From CAZOWW01 sp964583765 (GTDB lineage: Bacteria; Actinomycetota; Actinomycetes; Actinomycetales; Kineosporiaceae), in contig CAZOWW010000009.1 in the NCBI GenBank assembly GCA_964583765.1, positions 15,986-79,985 on the forward strand: a DNA stretch of 64,000 nt, given 5' to 3'. Positions within the stretch are counted from its first letter, which is position 1. Each line of letters starts with the position of its first letter. Shown here in pieces: positions 1 to 8,808 of this stretch. The notes beneath the pieces were generated by a model. That model was not told the DNA's origin, did not search any database, and saw only the letters and a program-made list of their open reading frames with translations. The position numbers and the translations under genes were made by a program.

Positions 1-28
1 GCTGGCCGTGAGCCGGGAGGGGGCCTGA
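1..28 (+). CDS. 3' end of an upstream gene (partial)
   Basis: The first 28 bases read as the last eight codons and a TGA stop in the frame that overlaps the ATG of the next gene by one base (TGATG). By analogy with the sigma factor/membrane partner pair at 28954-30388, which is joined by a similar overlap, this may be the tail of an ECF sigma factor. The visible residues carry no domain information, so the identity is inference only. Confidence 0.3.
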
Positions 29-819
29 TGACCGACGATCAGCGGCTCACCGACCGGCTGGCCGCTCTGGTGTCCGACGAGCCGCCGTTCGAGACCGATC
101 TGGGGACGGCGCTCTGGGCCGCGGAGAGCGGTGGACGCCGTCGCCGGGCCCGGGCGACCGCGATCCGGACGACGTCCGTGATCCTGACCGCCGCCGCCAC
201 GTTCGTCGTCGCGTTGGTGATCTGGTGGCCTGCCTCGTCGCGGGCCCTGCCGCCGGCCCCGGCCGGCACGACCTCCGTCACCCGAGCCGTGGTCGAGCCG
301 ACGTTGTCGCCGACCGCGACCCGCACATCGACGAGCACCCCGGATGCGCTGGTCCTTCGGCAGTTGCTGGACCGGATCGTCGCCCAGGCGGGCAGTGCAG
401 TGAAGATGACCAAGGACCAGTACCCCGATGGGGTCGCGTTCACGGCGTATGTGCGGACCAAAGCCGGGCCGGTCGACATCGGCGTCGAGAAGGATGGAAG
501 CTCGGGCGGCGTCGGGTACGACAAGCACGTCTGCCGGGACGGCCTCCATGGTCCCGACGGCAAGGGCTGTGGTGCCCTGTTGATGCATGACACCGTCGGC
601 ATCTGGGAAGTGACCAACAACAGCCCTACGGGGCGGCGGAGATTGACTGCGGCCGCGGACACGCCGGGCGGGGGAACGCTGTGGGTGACCATCGACAACT
701 ACGTCGAGGAGCCGGACGGGAACAAGGTGGTCGGGCCGAGCTGGCAGGAGGCCGGGATCACGGTGACCGAGGTCCGGGCCGCGATCGCCGACAGCGGCCT
801 GGCCCTGCCTGATCGATGA
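28..819 (+). CDS. Single-pass membrane protein, probable partner of an upstream sigma factor
   Basis: A 263-residue protein with an acidic cytoplasmic N-terminus (about 1-35), a basic Arg-rich patch (37-47), one hydrophobic segment (about 48-67) and a Pro/Thr/Ser-rich stalk leading to an extracellular domain of about 150 residues with two Cys. The same layout recurs in the protein at 29462-30388, which overlaps a SigE-family sigma gene. The ATG overlaps the preceding stop, and GGGAGG lies seven bases upstream, so translational coupling is likely. No zinc-binding anti-sigma motif is visible. A role as an anti-sigma-like or envelope-sensing partner is inferred from layout and position, not from recognised homology. 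Confidence 0.6.
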   Translation: MTDDQRLTDRLAALVSDEPPFETDLGTALWAAESGGRRRRARATAIRTTSVILTAAATFVVALVIWWPASSRALPPAPAGTTSVTRAVVEPTLSPTATRTSTSTPDALVLRQLLDRIVAQAGSAVKMTKDQYPDGVAFTAYVRTKAGPVDIGVEKDGSSGGVGYDKHVCRDGLHGPDGKGCGALLMHDTVGIWEVTNNSPTGRRRLTAAADTPGGGTLWVTIDNYVEEPDGNKVVGPSWQEAGITVTEVRAAIADSGLALPDR

Positions 820-923
820 GCCCGGTGCCGTTCCGGGAACGACGGGGCACTCGCGCTCCGGCCTGACGGCGAGGCCTTCGGGCCCGCCCGCAGACGCGCG
901 CTGTCCTCGGGCGTCGTGTCCGC

Positions 924-2360
924 TCAGGTGGGCGGGTTCAGCATGTGCCGCCCGGCCTGGGTGGCCTGCCGGCGGCGCCGGCGCACGCGCAGCAGGAGCA
1001 GCCCGGCAGCGGTCACGGCGAGCACCCCGGCGGCGCTGACGGCCACGGGATGCCGGGCCGGGTGGGCGGCGACCTGCTCGACGTCGTGCAGCGTCCGATT
1101 CCACACCGAACGCGTCGCGGTCCGCTCCGGAGCCTCGTCGGTTCCCCGGGGCCGGATCGAGGAGGAGCCCGTCGTGGCCGTGTCCTCGGTCGTCGTGGGC
1201 GCCGTGGTCGGGGTCGGGGTGGCCACCGGACCGTTCACCAGGACCCCGACCGAGTGGGCGGCCGCGCCGTGCGCGAAGGCCCACTGCAGCAGCGACAGGC
1301 CGGACTTCCAGCCACCGCCGCGGGCGTCGGCGACCGCGACGAGGTAGCTGCGGGTGCCGCGGGTGGCCGCGCCCACGTAGGTTCCCTCCGCCAGAGTGGT
1401 GTACCCGGTCTTCACGCCGATGGTGCCGGCGAAGATCCGGAGCAGCTTGTTCTGGTTCTGGATGTGGTAATGGGCCCGTTTCCAGTCGCCGAGGACGCCC
1501 TTGCTCGGGAAGACGTAGTCGACGGTGCGCACGACCTTCGACAGGAACGGGTCGTGCAGGACACCCCGGCCGAAGAGGGCGAGGTCGTAGGCACTGCTGA
1601 ACTGCCCGTCCGCGTCGAGACCGCTCGTGTTGACGGGGTGCGTGTCCACGGCGCCCAGGGCCTGTGCCTTCCGCGTCATCAACGCCGCCGCGGCACCGTC
1701 GCCCCCCACCATCGCCCCGAGGGCATGTGCCGCGTCGTTGCCGCTGGGCAGCAGCAGGCCGTAGAACAGATCACGCACGGTGTAGCCGGAGCCGGGGTCG
1801 AGACCGACCTTGCTGCCGTCGATCGCCGCGTCGGACCGCTGGGCGGTGTACGCGCGGGTCAGCGGCAGGTGGGGGAGCAGGGCGAGCGAGGTCAGCAGTT
1901 TGAGGGTGCTCGCCGGCCGGAACGGCACGTGCGCATTGCACGACGCGATCACCGTGCCGGCCTTGAGATCCACGACGACCCAGGCGCCGGCCGGCACCGC
2001 GGGGGGCTGCGGTGTCCCCGCCGGCACGGACAGCTGCAACCCCGGTGCGGCGAGCCGGGCCCCACCGGTCGCGGACGCGGCGTGCGGCATGGGGGTCGCG
2101 GGGACGGGGGTGCTCGGGGGATAGGTGAGGGGGACCGGCAGCGAGGTGGCGCAGACCGGCCGAAGCGGCGGGGCGGTGGTCGCGGCCACGGCCGTGGGGA
2201 CGCCGAGGCCCGGGAGCAGGCAGGTCGCGGTACCCAGCGCGAGGGCAGCCACCACCCGGACGGCAGTGACGATCGCCGCCCGTCGGGTGAACGTGCTGCC
2301 CGACCGCCTCGTGACCTCGGATTCCGTGCCGGTCCGTGGCCCTCGACGACGATCGCGCAT
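924..2360 (-). CDS. D-alanyl-D-alanine carboxypeptidase (peptidase S11)
   Basis: Penicillin-binding D,D-carboxypeptidase that trims the terminal D-Ala of peptidoglycan stem peptides outside the membrane. In the 478-residue product the three active-site motifs are in order: SxxK as STLK (Ser151-Lys154), SxN as SGN (206-208) and KTG (317-319). Residues 26-60 form a signal or anchor segment, followed by a Pro-rich stretch to about 125. A C-terminal helix (about 438-458) followed by an Arg-rich tail is the classical membrane anchor of S11 enzymes. An open frame continues upstream to 3020, but that part overlaps the glycosyltransferase gene and has no protein character, so I start at the ATG at 2360. 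No good ribosome binding site is visible there. Confidence 0.88.
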   Translation of the reverse strand: MRDRRRGPRTGTESEVTRRSGSTFTRRAAIVTAVRVVAALALGTATCLLPGLGVPTAVAATTAPPLRPVCATSLPVPLTYPPSTPVPATPMPHAASATGGARLAAPGLQLSVPAGTPQPPAVPAGAWVVVDLKAGTVIASCNAHVPFRPASTLKLLTSLALLPHLPLTRAYTAQRSDAAIDGSKVGLDPGSGYTVRDLFYGLLLPSGNDAAHALGAMVGGDGAAAALMTRKAQALGAVDTHPVNTSGLDADGQFSSAYDLALFGRGVLHDPFLSKVVRTVDYVFPSKGVLGDWKRAHYHIQNQNKLLRIFAGTIGVKTGYTTLAEGTYVGAATRGTRSYLVAVADARGGGWKSGLSLLQWAFAHGAAAHSVGVLVNGPVATPTPTTAPTTTEDTATTGSSSIRPRGTDEAPERTATRSVWNRTLHDVEQVAAHPARHPVAVSAAGVLAVTAAGLLLLRVRRRRRQATQAGRHMLNPPT

Positions 2361-2473
2361 GAACGGGGAGACTAGTCGGGCCGAGGGCCGATCAGGGGTG
2401 ACCACCGGCCCCGACGCACCGATGGATCTCCGTCGACCTCGTCGCCGGGGGCTGCCGTCGTCCTGGCGCCCGA

Positions 2474-3631
2474 TCAGGCGGCCACCCTCCGTCGGGCGGT
2501 GATCACGGCACGGTAGTGGTCGAGCAGTTCCTCGCCGAGGGCGTTCCAGGACCGGGGCAGAGCGGCCCGCCGGCCGGCTTCGCCCATCCTCGCCCGTTCC
2601 GAGGCCGATCCGAGCAGCCGGACGAGTCCGGCGCGCAGCGCGCTGTCCTCCTCGGCCGGGTAGCGCAGTCCCTGCACCCCGTGGTCCACGAGGTCCCGAG
2701 GGCCGCCGGCATCGGGCACGAGCACCGGGACTCCGGCGGCCATCGCCTCCTGGACGGTCTGGCCGAAGGTCTCGTGGGTGCCGGTGTGCACGAACACGTC
2801 CAGGCAGGCGTAGGCGTCCGCGAGCTCCTCGCCGTCCAGCCGACCCAGGAAGGTGACGGGGACGCCGGCCAGGGCCTGCTCCGTCTGTGCCCGGGTGGGT
2901 CCGTCGCCGACCACCACCAGGTGCACCCCGGGCAATCCGCGGAGTACGGCGAGGCGCTCCACGCGCTTCTCCGGGGCGAGCCGACCCACGTAACCCACGA
3001 GCACCTCCCCGTTCGGGCACAGGCGGGTGCGCAGTGCGCGGACCGCCGGCGTGTCACGGCGGGCGGGGGTGAACAGGCGGGTGTCCACCCCGCGTCCCCA
3101 GATGGCGACCCGGTCGACTCCGTGCCCGGTGAGGTCCGCGGCGGCACCGGTGGACGGGGCGAGCGTGAGATCGGCGAGGCCGTGGACGTGCCGGATCACC
3201 TGCCAGGCCGTCGCGGTCATCAGGCCGATCCCGTAGTGCCGGGCATAGCGGGCGACGTCCGTCTGGTACACCGCCACCGTGGGCAGCCCGGCCCGCCGTG
3301 CCACGGCGAGTGCGGTGGCGCCGAGGGCGAACGGTGAGGCCACGTGCACCACGTCGGGGCGGAAGGCGCGCATCAGGTGTGACACCTCCCGGCTGGGGAG
3401 CCCCACCGGGAACTGGCGGTACTGCACCGCCCGGACCGTGCGGACGGGGTAGCCCTCGTAGCTCACGGGGGCCGGACCCGGGCAGAGCACCGTCGCCTCG
3501 TGTCCGCCGCGACGCAGGTGGTGGAGGATCTGCCGGACGCTGGTCGTCACACCGTTCACGGTGGGGAGGAAGGACTCGGTCACGATCGCGACCCGCAACT
3601 GCTCGGGCAGGAGCTGCTCACGCATGCGCAC
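2474..3631 (-). CDS. mgtA: GDP-mannose-dependent alpha-mannosyltransferase, GT4 (MgtA-like)
   Basis: A 385-residue retaining glycosyltransferase with a GT-B fold. The N-terminal Rossmann half starts with RVAIVTESFLPTVNGV (about residues 12-27). The C-terminal half has GRLAPEKR followed by the GT4 donor-site motif HETFGQTVQEAMAAG, which supplies the two conserved Glu residues of the EX7E element. The sequence resembles actinobacterial MgtA/PimB-type mannosyltransferases, which place mannose on glycolipid anchors at the cytoplasmic face. The GDP-mannose synthase gene manC is divergent 178 bp away, which supports GDP-mannose as donor. The acceptor lipid cannot be told from the sequence. Two Met codons (positions 1 and 3) are both possible starts. 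Confidence 0.85.
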   Translation of the reverse strand: MRMREQLLPEQLRVAIVTESFLPTVNGVTTSVRQILHHLRRGGHEATVLCPGPAPVSYEGYPVRTVRAVQYRQFPVGLPSREVSHLMRAFRPDVVHVASPFALGATALAVARRAGLPTVAVYQTDVARYARHYGIGLMTATAWQVIRHVHGLADLTLAPSTGAAADLTGHGVDRVAIWGRGVDTRLFTPARRDTPAVRALRTRLCPNGEVLVGYVGRLAPEKRVERLAVLRGLPGVHLVVVGDGPTRAQTEQALAGVPVTFLGRLDGEELADAYACLDVFVHTGTHETFGQTVQEAMAAGVPVLVPDAGGPRDLVDHGVQGLRYPAEEDSALRAGLVRLLGSASERARMGEAGRRAALPRSWNALGEELLDHYRAVITARRRVAA

Positions 3632-3797
3632 ACCCTGACCGGCTCAGGTGATCGCGGGGCGACGGAGATCCGAGCGGTGCACGGGCGGGGGATGGCCGGG
3701 AGGTGTCGCGGGCCGGACATCGGCCGATCGGTCCAGCCCGGCCGGACCGGGTGGACCTGATGTGGACCACCCGCGCATTCGTGCACCGGTGACACCG

Positions 3798-3803
3798 TAC
3801 GGT
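3798..3803 (+). promoter_or_regulatory. -10 hexamer of leaderless manC transcript
   Basis: TACGGT lies six bases before the manC ATG and there is no ribosome binding site. This is the spacing expected when transcription starts at the start codon. Confidence 0.6.
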
Positions 3804-3809
3804 GGGGGC

Positions 3810-4967
3810 ATGCCGAGCCATCCGGAAAGGTCCGTCGACGGCGGGGACCTCGTCCCGTTCCCGCCCCACGGTCTCGAAGGCTTCCATGCCGTGATCCCTG
3901 CCGGCGGTGCCGGGACCCGTCTCTGGCCGTTGTCCCGGGCAGGCAGGCCGAAGTTCCTGCTCGACCTCACCGGTGCCGGGCGGACGTTGCTGCAGCAGAC
4001 GTGGGATCGGCTGGTCCCCTTGGCCGAGGACCGGGTGCTCGTGGTCACCGGAGTCGCCCACGTGAGCGCCGTGACCGCCCAGCTGCCCGGACTCGGTGTC
4101 GACAACCTGCTCGCCGAGCCCTCGCCCCGTGACTCCGCGGCGGCGATCTGCCTGGCCGCGGCAGTGGTGGCGGAACGGGACCCGGACGCGGTGGTGGGAT
4201 CGTTCGCCGCGGACCACGTCGTGCGTGATCGCCGGGCGTTCGAGGCCGCGGTGTCCGAGGCCGTGGCCACCGCCCGGGCCGGCTACGTGGTGACCCTCGG
4301 TATCGCACCGGGCGGGCCGTCGACGGCCTTCGGCTACATCCGGCTGGGCGAGGCACTCACCGTGGCCGGGGCGCCGTCCGCGCGTGCGGTGCGACGGTTC
4401 GTGGAGAAGCCCGATCAGGACACGGCCCGGGCCTACCTCGCGGACGGCGGGTACCGCTGGAACGCGGGGATGTTCGTGTCCCGGGCCGACGTGCTCCTGG
4501 ACGAGTTGGCCCGTTCGCGTCCCGCACTGCATGCGGGTCTGCGCAAGATCGCCGGTTCCTGGGACTCACCGCACCGGGTGGAGATGCTGGAGGCGATCTG
4601 GCCGACCCTGGAGAAGGTGGCGATCGACTACGCGGTGGCCGAGCCCGCTGCCGATGCCGGTCGGGTCGCGATGATCCCCGCGGATCTGGGCTGGGACGAC
4701 ATCGGGGACTTCAGCTCGCTGGCCGGTCTGCTGGCGAGCGAGGACGGCGTGCGGGTGCTCGGTGACCGGGACCTGGTACTGACCGCCGGCTGGGTGTCCG
4801 GCGTCGTGGTGCCCGGCGCGGATCGGCTCGTCGCCCTCGTGGGGGTGGACGACGTGGTGGTCGTGGACACACCCGACGCCCTGCTCGTGACCACGCGGGA
4901 GCGGGCGCAGGACGTGAAGGCCGTGGTCGATGAGCTGCGTCGCCGGGGTCGCGCGGACTTGCTCTGA
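3810..4967 (+). CDS. manC: Mannose-1-phosphate guanylyltransferase
   Basis: Makes GDP-mannose from mannose-1-phosphate and GTP. The 385-residue protein has the nucleotidyltransferase signature AGGAGTRLWPLSR near residue 32, then the sugar-binding FVEKPD motif and a GWDDIGDF segment typical of GMP-type ManC. It lacks the C-terminal isomerase (cupin) domain of bifunctional enzymes, so it is the short actinobacterial form. The open frame extends to 3648, but the ATG at 3810 is chosen because a TANNNT hexamer sits six bases upstream, matching the leaderless pattern in this window. Product supply fits the divergent MgtA-like mannosyltransferase and the phosphomannomutase at 31182. Confidence 0.92.
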   Translation: MPSHPERSVDGGDLVPFPPHGLEGFHAVIPAGGAGTRLWPLSRAGRPKFLLDLTGAGRTLLQQTWDRLVPLAEDRVLVVTGVAHVSAVTAQLPGLGVDNLLAEPSPRDSAAAICLAAAVVAERDPDAVVGSFAADHVVRDRRAFEAAVSEAVATARAGYVVTLGIAPGGPSTAFGYIRLGEALTVAGAPSARAVRRFVEKPDQDTARAYLADGGYRWNAGMFVSRADVLLDELARSRPALHAGLRKIAGSWDSPHRVEMLEAIWPTLEKVAIDYAVAEPAADAGRVAMIPADLGWDDIGDFSSLAGLLASEDGVRVLGDRDLVLTAGWVSGVVVPGADRLVALVGVDDVVVVDTPDALLVTTRERAQDVKAVVDELRRRGRADLL

Positions 4968-5314
4968 GGCCCTGGGGGCGTTCGACCGTGCACCCCCGGT
5001 GCCCGTCCGGTACCGGTGCCCCCTCGGGTGGGAACACTGCCCCGTGGCCTGGAACCGGCGCCCAGGGTGAAAGCGGTGCGTGGTCGCACGAATCCACCTG
5101 CTCCCGGCCTTGACCGGGGGCAGGCGGAGGCCTAGGTTCCTCCTCGCTCCGGGAGCCTGCCCGACCTGTGCCCTCGTCGACGACCTCCCCTCGTTCGATG
5201 CCGCCGCCTCCCGCCGGGGAACGGTCACGGCCGTCCCCGGTACTGCGGCCCGTGCCTGGTCGTGCCCGATCCTGGATGCTCAGACCTACCTCCGAGCACT
5301 GAGGAGCTCGCCCG
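4968..5314 (+). promoter_or_regulatory. Intergenic region with candidate promoter for the beta-glucosidase
   Basis: This 347-base gap holds no gene. TTGACC at 5110-5115 and TAGGTT at 5133-5138 are separated by exactly 17 bp, a close match to a primary sigma-factor promoter reading toward the glucosidase. It would give an untranslated leader of roughly 170 bases. A repeated CCGGTGCCC motif occurs near 4998-5024, with no clear terminator for manC. GAGGAG at 5301-5306 is the ribosome binding site of the glucosidase. Confidence 0.55.
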
Positions 5315-7807
5315 ATGTCCCGCCTTTCCGGCCGTTCGCGGCCACGTGCCCTCCTGACCGCAACTCTCGTGGGTTCCCTGCTCGCCGCGGGGGCGGCCTT
5401 CACGACCGCCGGACATGCTCGTGCCGCAGGCCTGCCCTACCAGGACTCGTCCCAGCCGGTGGCCACGCGGGTCGCCGACCTGATGTCGCGGATGAGCCTG
5501 GACGACAAGATCGGCCAGATGACCCAGGTCGACTACACCGCGGTGAAGAACTCGCAGGATCTGGCCACCTACAAGATCGGCTCGATGCTCTCCGGCGGCG
5601 GATCCAACCCTTCCGACATGAGCGGCACCGGCTGGGCGAACCTCTACGACGGGTTCCAGAAGGTCGCGCTCTCGACCCCGCTCGCCATTCCGCTGATCTA
5701 CGGGATCGACGCGGTGCACGGCAACAACCACGTCAAGGGCGCCACGATCTTCCCGCACAACATCGGCCTGGGCGCCACCCGCGACCCGGCCCTGGTGCAG
5801 CAGATCGGCCAGGCCACCGCGGAGGAGGTCGCCGCGACCGGCGTCGACTGGACCTTCGCGCCCTGCCTGTGCGTCGCCCGCAACGACCGGTGGGGACGCA
5901 CCTACGAGTCCTACGGGGAGAACCCCGAGATCGCGACGTCCATGACGACGATCATCACCGGACTCCAGGGCGGCACCATCGGCGGCACGAGCTCCTCGAT
6001 CCTGGCCACGGCCAAGCACTACATCGGTGACGGTGGCACCACGGGCGGCGTCGACCAGGGCAACACGCAGATCAGCGAGGCCGAACTGCGCGCGATCCAC
6101 CTGCCGCCGTTCAAGGCCGCGGTGGACCGCAACGTCGGGTCCGTGATGATCAGCTACAGCAGCTGGAACGGCGTCAAGATGCACAGCAACAAGTACCTGA
6201 TCACCGACGTCCTCAAGACCGAGCTCGGGTTCAAGGGCTTCGTGGTCACCGACTGGGCGGCCATCGACCAGCTGGACGGCGCCACCGGGTTCACCGCGTC
6301 CGAGGTGGCCACAGCGATCAACGCCGGCATCGACATGGTCATGGTGCCCACCGACTACGTCACGTTCATCAACGACCTGCGCCAGGACGTGAACAGCGGC
6401 GCCGTGTCGCAGTCCCGCATCGACGACGCGGTGAGCCGGATCCTGACGAAGAAGTTCGAGCTGGGTCTCTTCGAGCGGCCGCTGGCCGACCGGACCCTGC
6501 TGAGCACGATCGGCAGCCAGGCGCACAAGGACCTCGCCCGCCAGGCGGTGCGCGAGTCGCAGGTGCTGCTCAAGAACGCCAACGGGATCCTCCCGCTGGC
6601 CAAGACCAACAACAAGATCTTCGTCGCGGGCAAGGATGCCGACGACATCGGCAACCAGTCCGGCGGCTGGACGATGACCTGGCAGGGTTCCTCCGGCGCG
6701 ATCACCGCCGGAACGACGATCCTCACGGGCATCCGCAATGCGGTCGGTTCCGGCAGCACCGTGACCTACAGCAAGGACGGCTCGGGGATCGACAGCTCGT
6801 ACAAGGTCGCGATCGCCGTCGTCGGCGAGACGCCCTACGCCGAGGGCAAGGGCGACCTCACGGGTTCGATGAGCCTGGACTCCACGGACCTGGCCGCGCT
6901 GTCGAAGCTCGAGGCCGCTGGCGTGCCCGTGGTGACGGTGCTCGTCTCGGGCCGCCCCCGGGACATCGCCTCGGAGCTGTCCAAGTGGTCCGCCTTCCTG
7001 GAGGCCTGGCTGCCGGGTACCGAGGGCGAGGGTGTGGCCGACGTGCTCTTCGGCGACTACAACCCCACGGGCAAGCTGCCGGTGACCTGGCCGACCAGCG
7101 CGTCGCAGGAGCCGATCAACGACGGTGACGGGCAGACCGGCCTGTTCCCGTACGGCTTCGGCCTCAGCTACGGCGGCCAGACCACGACCACCACGACGAG
7201 CACCACCACGACCACGACGACGACGCGTCCGACCACGACGACCACGACCACGCGTCCGACGACCACGACGCCGCCGGTCACGACGACCACGACGACCACG
7301 ACGACCACGACCACCACGACGACGCGTCCCACCACGACCGCCACGACGACGCGTCCCACCACGACCACCACGACGACGCGTCCCACCACGACCACTACGA
7401 CGACGCCGCCGGTCACGACGACCACGACCACCACGACGCGTCCGACGACCACGACAACGACCACCACGGCCCCGGTCACGACCACCACGACGAGCGGTGC
7501 GCCGGGACGGACCTGCGCGGCGTCGTACACGGTGACCAGTTCCTGGACGGGTGGGTTCCAGGGCACCGTGACCGTGACCGCGGGCAGTTCGGCGATCAGC
7601 GGGTGGAAGGTGGCCTGGACCTTCGGGAACGGGCAGACGGTCACGCAGTCCTGGAACGCGAACGTCACGAGCAGCGGTTCGTCCGTGACCGCGACGAACC
7701 TCTCCTGGAACGGTTCCCTCGGCGCGGGCGCCAACACCAGTTTCGGGTTCCTGGGTTCCTGGACCGGCAGCAACTCCGTGCCGGCCGTGACCTGCACCGC
7801 GAGCTGA
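5315..7807 (+). CDS. Secreted beta-glucosidase-type GH3 enzyme with Thr-rich linker and CBM2
   Basis: An 830-residue exported glycoside hydrolase. A signal peptide (about 1-38) is followed by the GH3 (beta/alpha)8 domain, whose catalytic nucleophile should be Asp313 in VVTDWAAIDQ. The GH3 C-terminal domain runs to about residue 615. Residues 623 to about 730 form a linker of almost pure Thr broken by RP and PPV. The protein ends with a family 2 carbohydrate-binding module (about 734-830) bracketed by Cys734 and Cys827, the usual CBM2 disulfide, with exposed Trp residues. It should release glucose from beta-glucans or cello-oligosaccharides while bound to cellulose or chitin. GH3 also includes xylosidases and N-acetylglucosaminidases, so substrate is not certain. 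Confidence 0.92.
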   Translation: MSRLSGRSRPRALLTATLVGSLLAAGAAFTTAGHARAAGLPYQDSSQPVATRVADLMSRMSLDDKIGQMTQVDYTAVKNSQDLATYKIGSMLSGGGSNPSDMSGTGWANLYDGFQKVALSTPLAIPLIYGIDAVHGNNHVKGATIFPHNIGLGATRDPALVQQIGQATAEEVAATGVDWTFAPCLCVARNDRWGRTYESYGENPEIATSMTTIITGLQGGTIGGTSSSILATAKHYIGDGGTTGGVDQGNTQISEAELRAIHLPPFKAAVDRNVGSVMISYSSWNGVKMHSNKYLITDVLKTELGFKGFVVTDWAAIDQLDGATGFTASEVATAINAGIDMVMVPTDYVTFINDLRQDVNSGAVSQSRIDDAVSRILTKKFELGLFERPLADRTLLSTIGSQAHKDLARQAVRESQVLLKNANGILPLAKTNNKIFVAGKDADDIGNQSGGWTMTWQGSSGAITAGTTILTGIRNAVGSGSTVTYSKDGSGIDSSYKVAIAVVGETPYAEGKGDLTGSMSLDSTDLAALSKLEAAGVPVVTVLVSGRPRDIASELSKWSAFLEAWLPGTEGEGVADVLFGDYNPTGKLPVTWPTSASQEPINDGDGQTGLFPYGFGLSYGGQTTTTTTSTTTTTTTTRPTTTTTTTRPTTTTPPVTTTTTTTTTTTTTTTRPTTTATTTRPTTTTTTTRPTTTTTTTPPVTTTTTTTTRPTTTTTTTTAPVTTTTTSGAPGRTCAASYTVTSSWTGGFQGTVTVTAGSSAISGWKVAWTFGNGQTVTQSWNANVTSSGSSVTATNLSWNGSLGAGANTSFGFLGSWTGSNSVPAVTCTAS
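7181..7510 (+). repeat. Threonine-codon repeat encoding the GH3-CBM2 linker
   Basis: About 330 bases made almost entirely of ACG/ACC codons, punctuated by CGTCCG/CGTCCC (Arg-Pro) and CCGCCGGTC. The reverse strand reads as poly-Val without stops, which creates a false long frame. A related Thr linker occurs in the gene at 17202. Confidence 0.9.
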
Positions 7808-7845
7808 ACGAGCAGCACCTGAACAGCTAGGACCTGAACAGCTGA
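7801..7845 (+). repeat. 15-bp x 3 tandem repeat across the GH3 stop codon
   Basis: Three 15-bp units start at 7801, 7816 and 7831. The last two share ACCTGAACAGCT, and the first is diverged. The first unit contains the true stop codon (7805-7807), so the array duplicates the 3' end of the gene. Confidence 0.6.
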
Positions 7846-7852
7846 GTCAGCA

Positions 7853-7882
7853 GGGCCCGGACACCTCTCGGCGTCCGGGCCC
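7853..7882. terminator. Hairpin terminator between GH3 and sdhB
   Basis: Perfect 10-bp stem GGGCCCGGAC / GTCCGGGCCC around a 10-base loop, between two convergent genes, so it can act in both directions. There is no U-tract, as is common in high-GC actinomycetes. Confidence 0.7.
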
Positions 7883-8055
7883 CGTGCTGTTGTCGGGGCG
7901 GCCGGCGTGCTTCGGACCTCGTGCGGACGTCGCGGCCGCTTCCCCTGCGCCGTGGGACTCGCCGGACGCACGAACGGCCCCGACCCGAGGGCCGAGGCCG
8001 TTCGCGATGACGCCGTGCGGGAGAACCGCGGCCGGTTCTCCCCGGGACTGCGTGG

Positions 8056-8808
8056 TCAGCTGCTGCGGCGGGCCAGCTTGGAGCCGAGCCAGATGATCGG
8101 GTCGAACTTGCGGTCCGTCACGCGCTCCTTCATCGGGATCAGCGCATTGTCGGTGATCTTGATGTGCTCGGGGCACACCTCGGTGCAGCACTTGGTGATG
8201 TTGCAGTAGCCGAGCCCGTACAGGTCCTGCGCAGCCAGCTTGCGGTCGGCGGTGTCGAGCGGGTGCATGTCCAGCTCGGCGATGCGCATGAGGAAGCGGG
8301 GGCCCGCGAAGGCCTGCTTGTTCTCCTCGTGGTCACGGATCACGTGGCACACGTTCTGGCAGAGGAAGCACTCGATGCACTTGCGGAACTCCTGCGAGCG
8401 CTCGACGTCCACCTGTGCCATGCGGTAGTCGCCGGGGGCCAGGCCCTTCGGCGGCGCGAAGGCCGGGATCTCCCGGGCCTTGGCGTAGTTGAACGAGACG
8501 TCCGTGACCAGGTCGCGGATCACCGGGAAGGTGCGCAGCGGCGTCACGGTGATGGTCTCGGTGGGCTCGAAGGTGCTCATCCGGCACATACACATCAGGC
8601 GCGGCTTGCCGTTGACCTCGGCGCTGCAGGAGCCGCACTTGCCGGCCTTGCAGTTCCAGCGCACCCCCAGGTCGGGGGCCTGCTGGGCCTGGATCCGGTG
8701 GACCAGGTCAAGCACGACCTCGCCCTCGTTGGCCTGGACGGTGAAGTCCTTCAGGCCCCCGCCGGCGGCGTCGCCACGCCAGATCTTGAAGTGGGCGTCG
8801 TGGCTCAC
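8056..8808 (-). CDS. sdhB: Succinate dehydrogenase iron-sulfur subunit
   Basis: Carries electrons from the flavoprotein to quinone in respiratory complex II. The 250-residue protein has the plant-type 2Fe-2S motif with Cys53, Cys58, Cys61 and Cys73. Two later clusters, CIECFLCQNVC and CNITKCCTEVCPEH, bind the 4Fe-4S and 3Fe-4S centres. The GTG start at 8808 overlaps the sdhA stop by four bases, and AAGGAGG lies just upstream inside sdhA, so the two are translationally coupled. The operon reads sdhC, sdhA, sdhB. Length and order match the Sdh1 type of mycobacteria (about 248 residues). Confidence 0.95.
   Translation of the reverse strand: MSHDAHFKIWRGDAAGGGLKDFTVQANEGEVVLDLVHRIQAQQAPDLGVRWNCKAGKCGSCSAEVNGKPRLMCMCRMSTFEPTETITVTPLRTFPVIRDLVTDVSFNYAKAREIPAFAPPKGLAPGDYRMAQVDVERSQEFRKCIECFLCQNVCHVIRDHEENKQAFAGPRFLMRIAELDMHPLDTADRKLAAQDLYGLGYCNITKCCTEVCPEHIKITDNALIPMKERVTDRKFDPIIWLGSKLARRSS

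Noticed and set aside
2361..3020. N-terminal extension of the D,D-carboxypeptidase frame to about 698 residues
   Set aside because: It lies antiparallel in frame shadow of the glycosyltransferase, is Arg/Gly-rich and has no homology; the ATG at 2360 is followed directly by the export signal.
7168..7971. Long minus-strand frame rich in Val over the GH3 linker
   Set aside because: It is the complement of Thr codons and would run through the terminator; no real protein has this composition.
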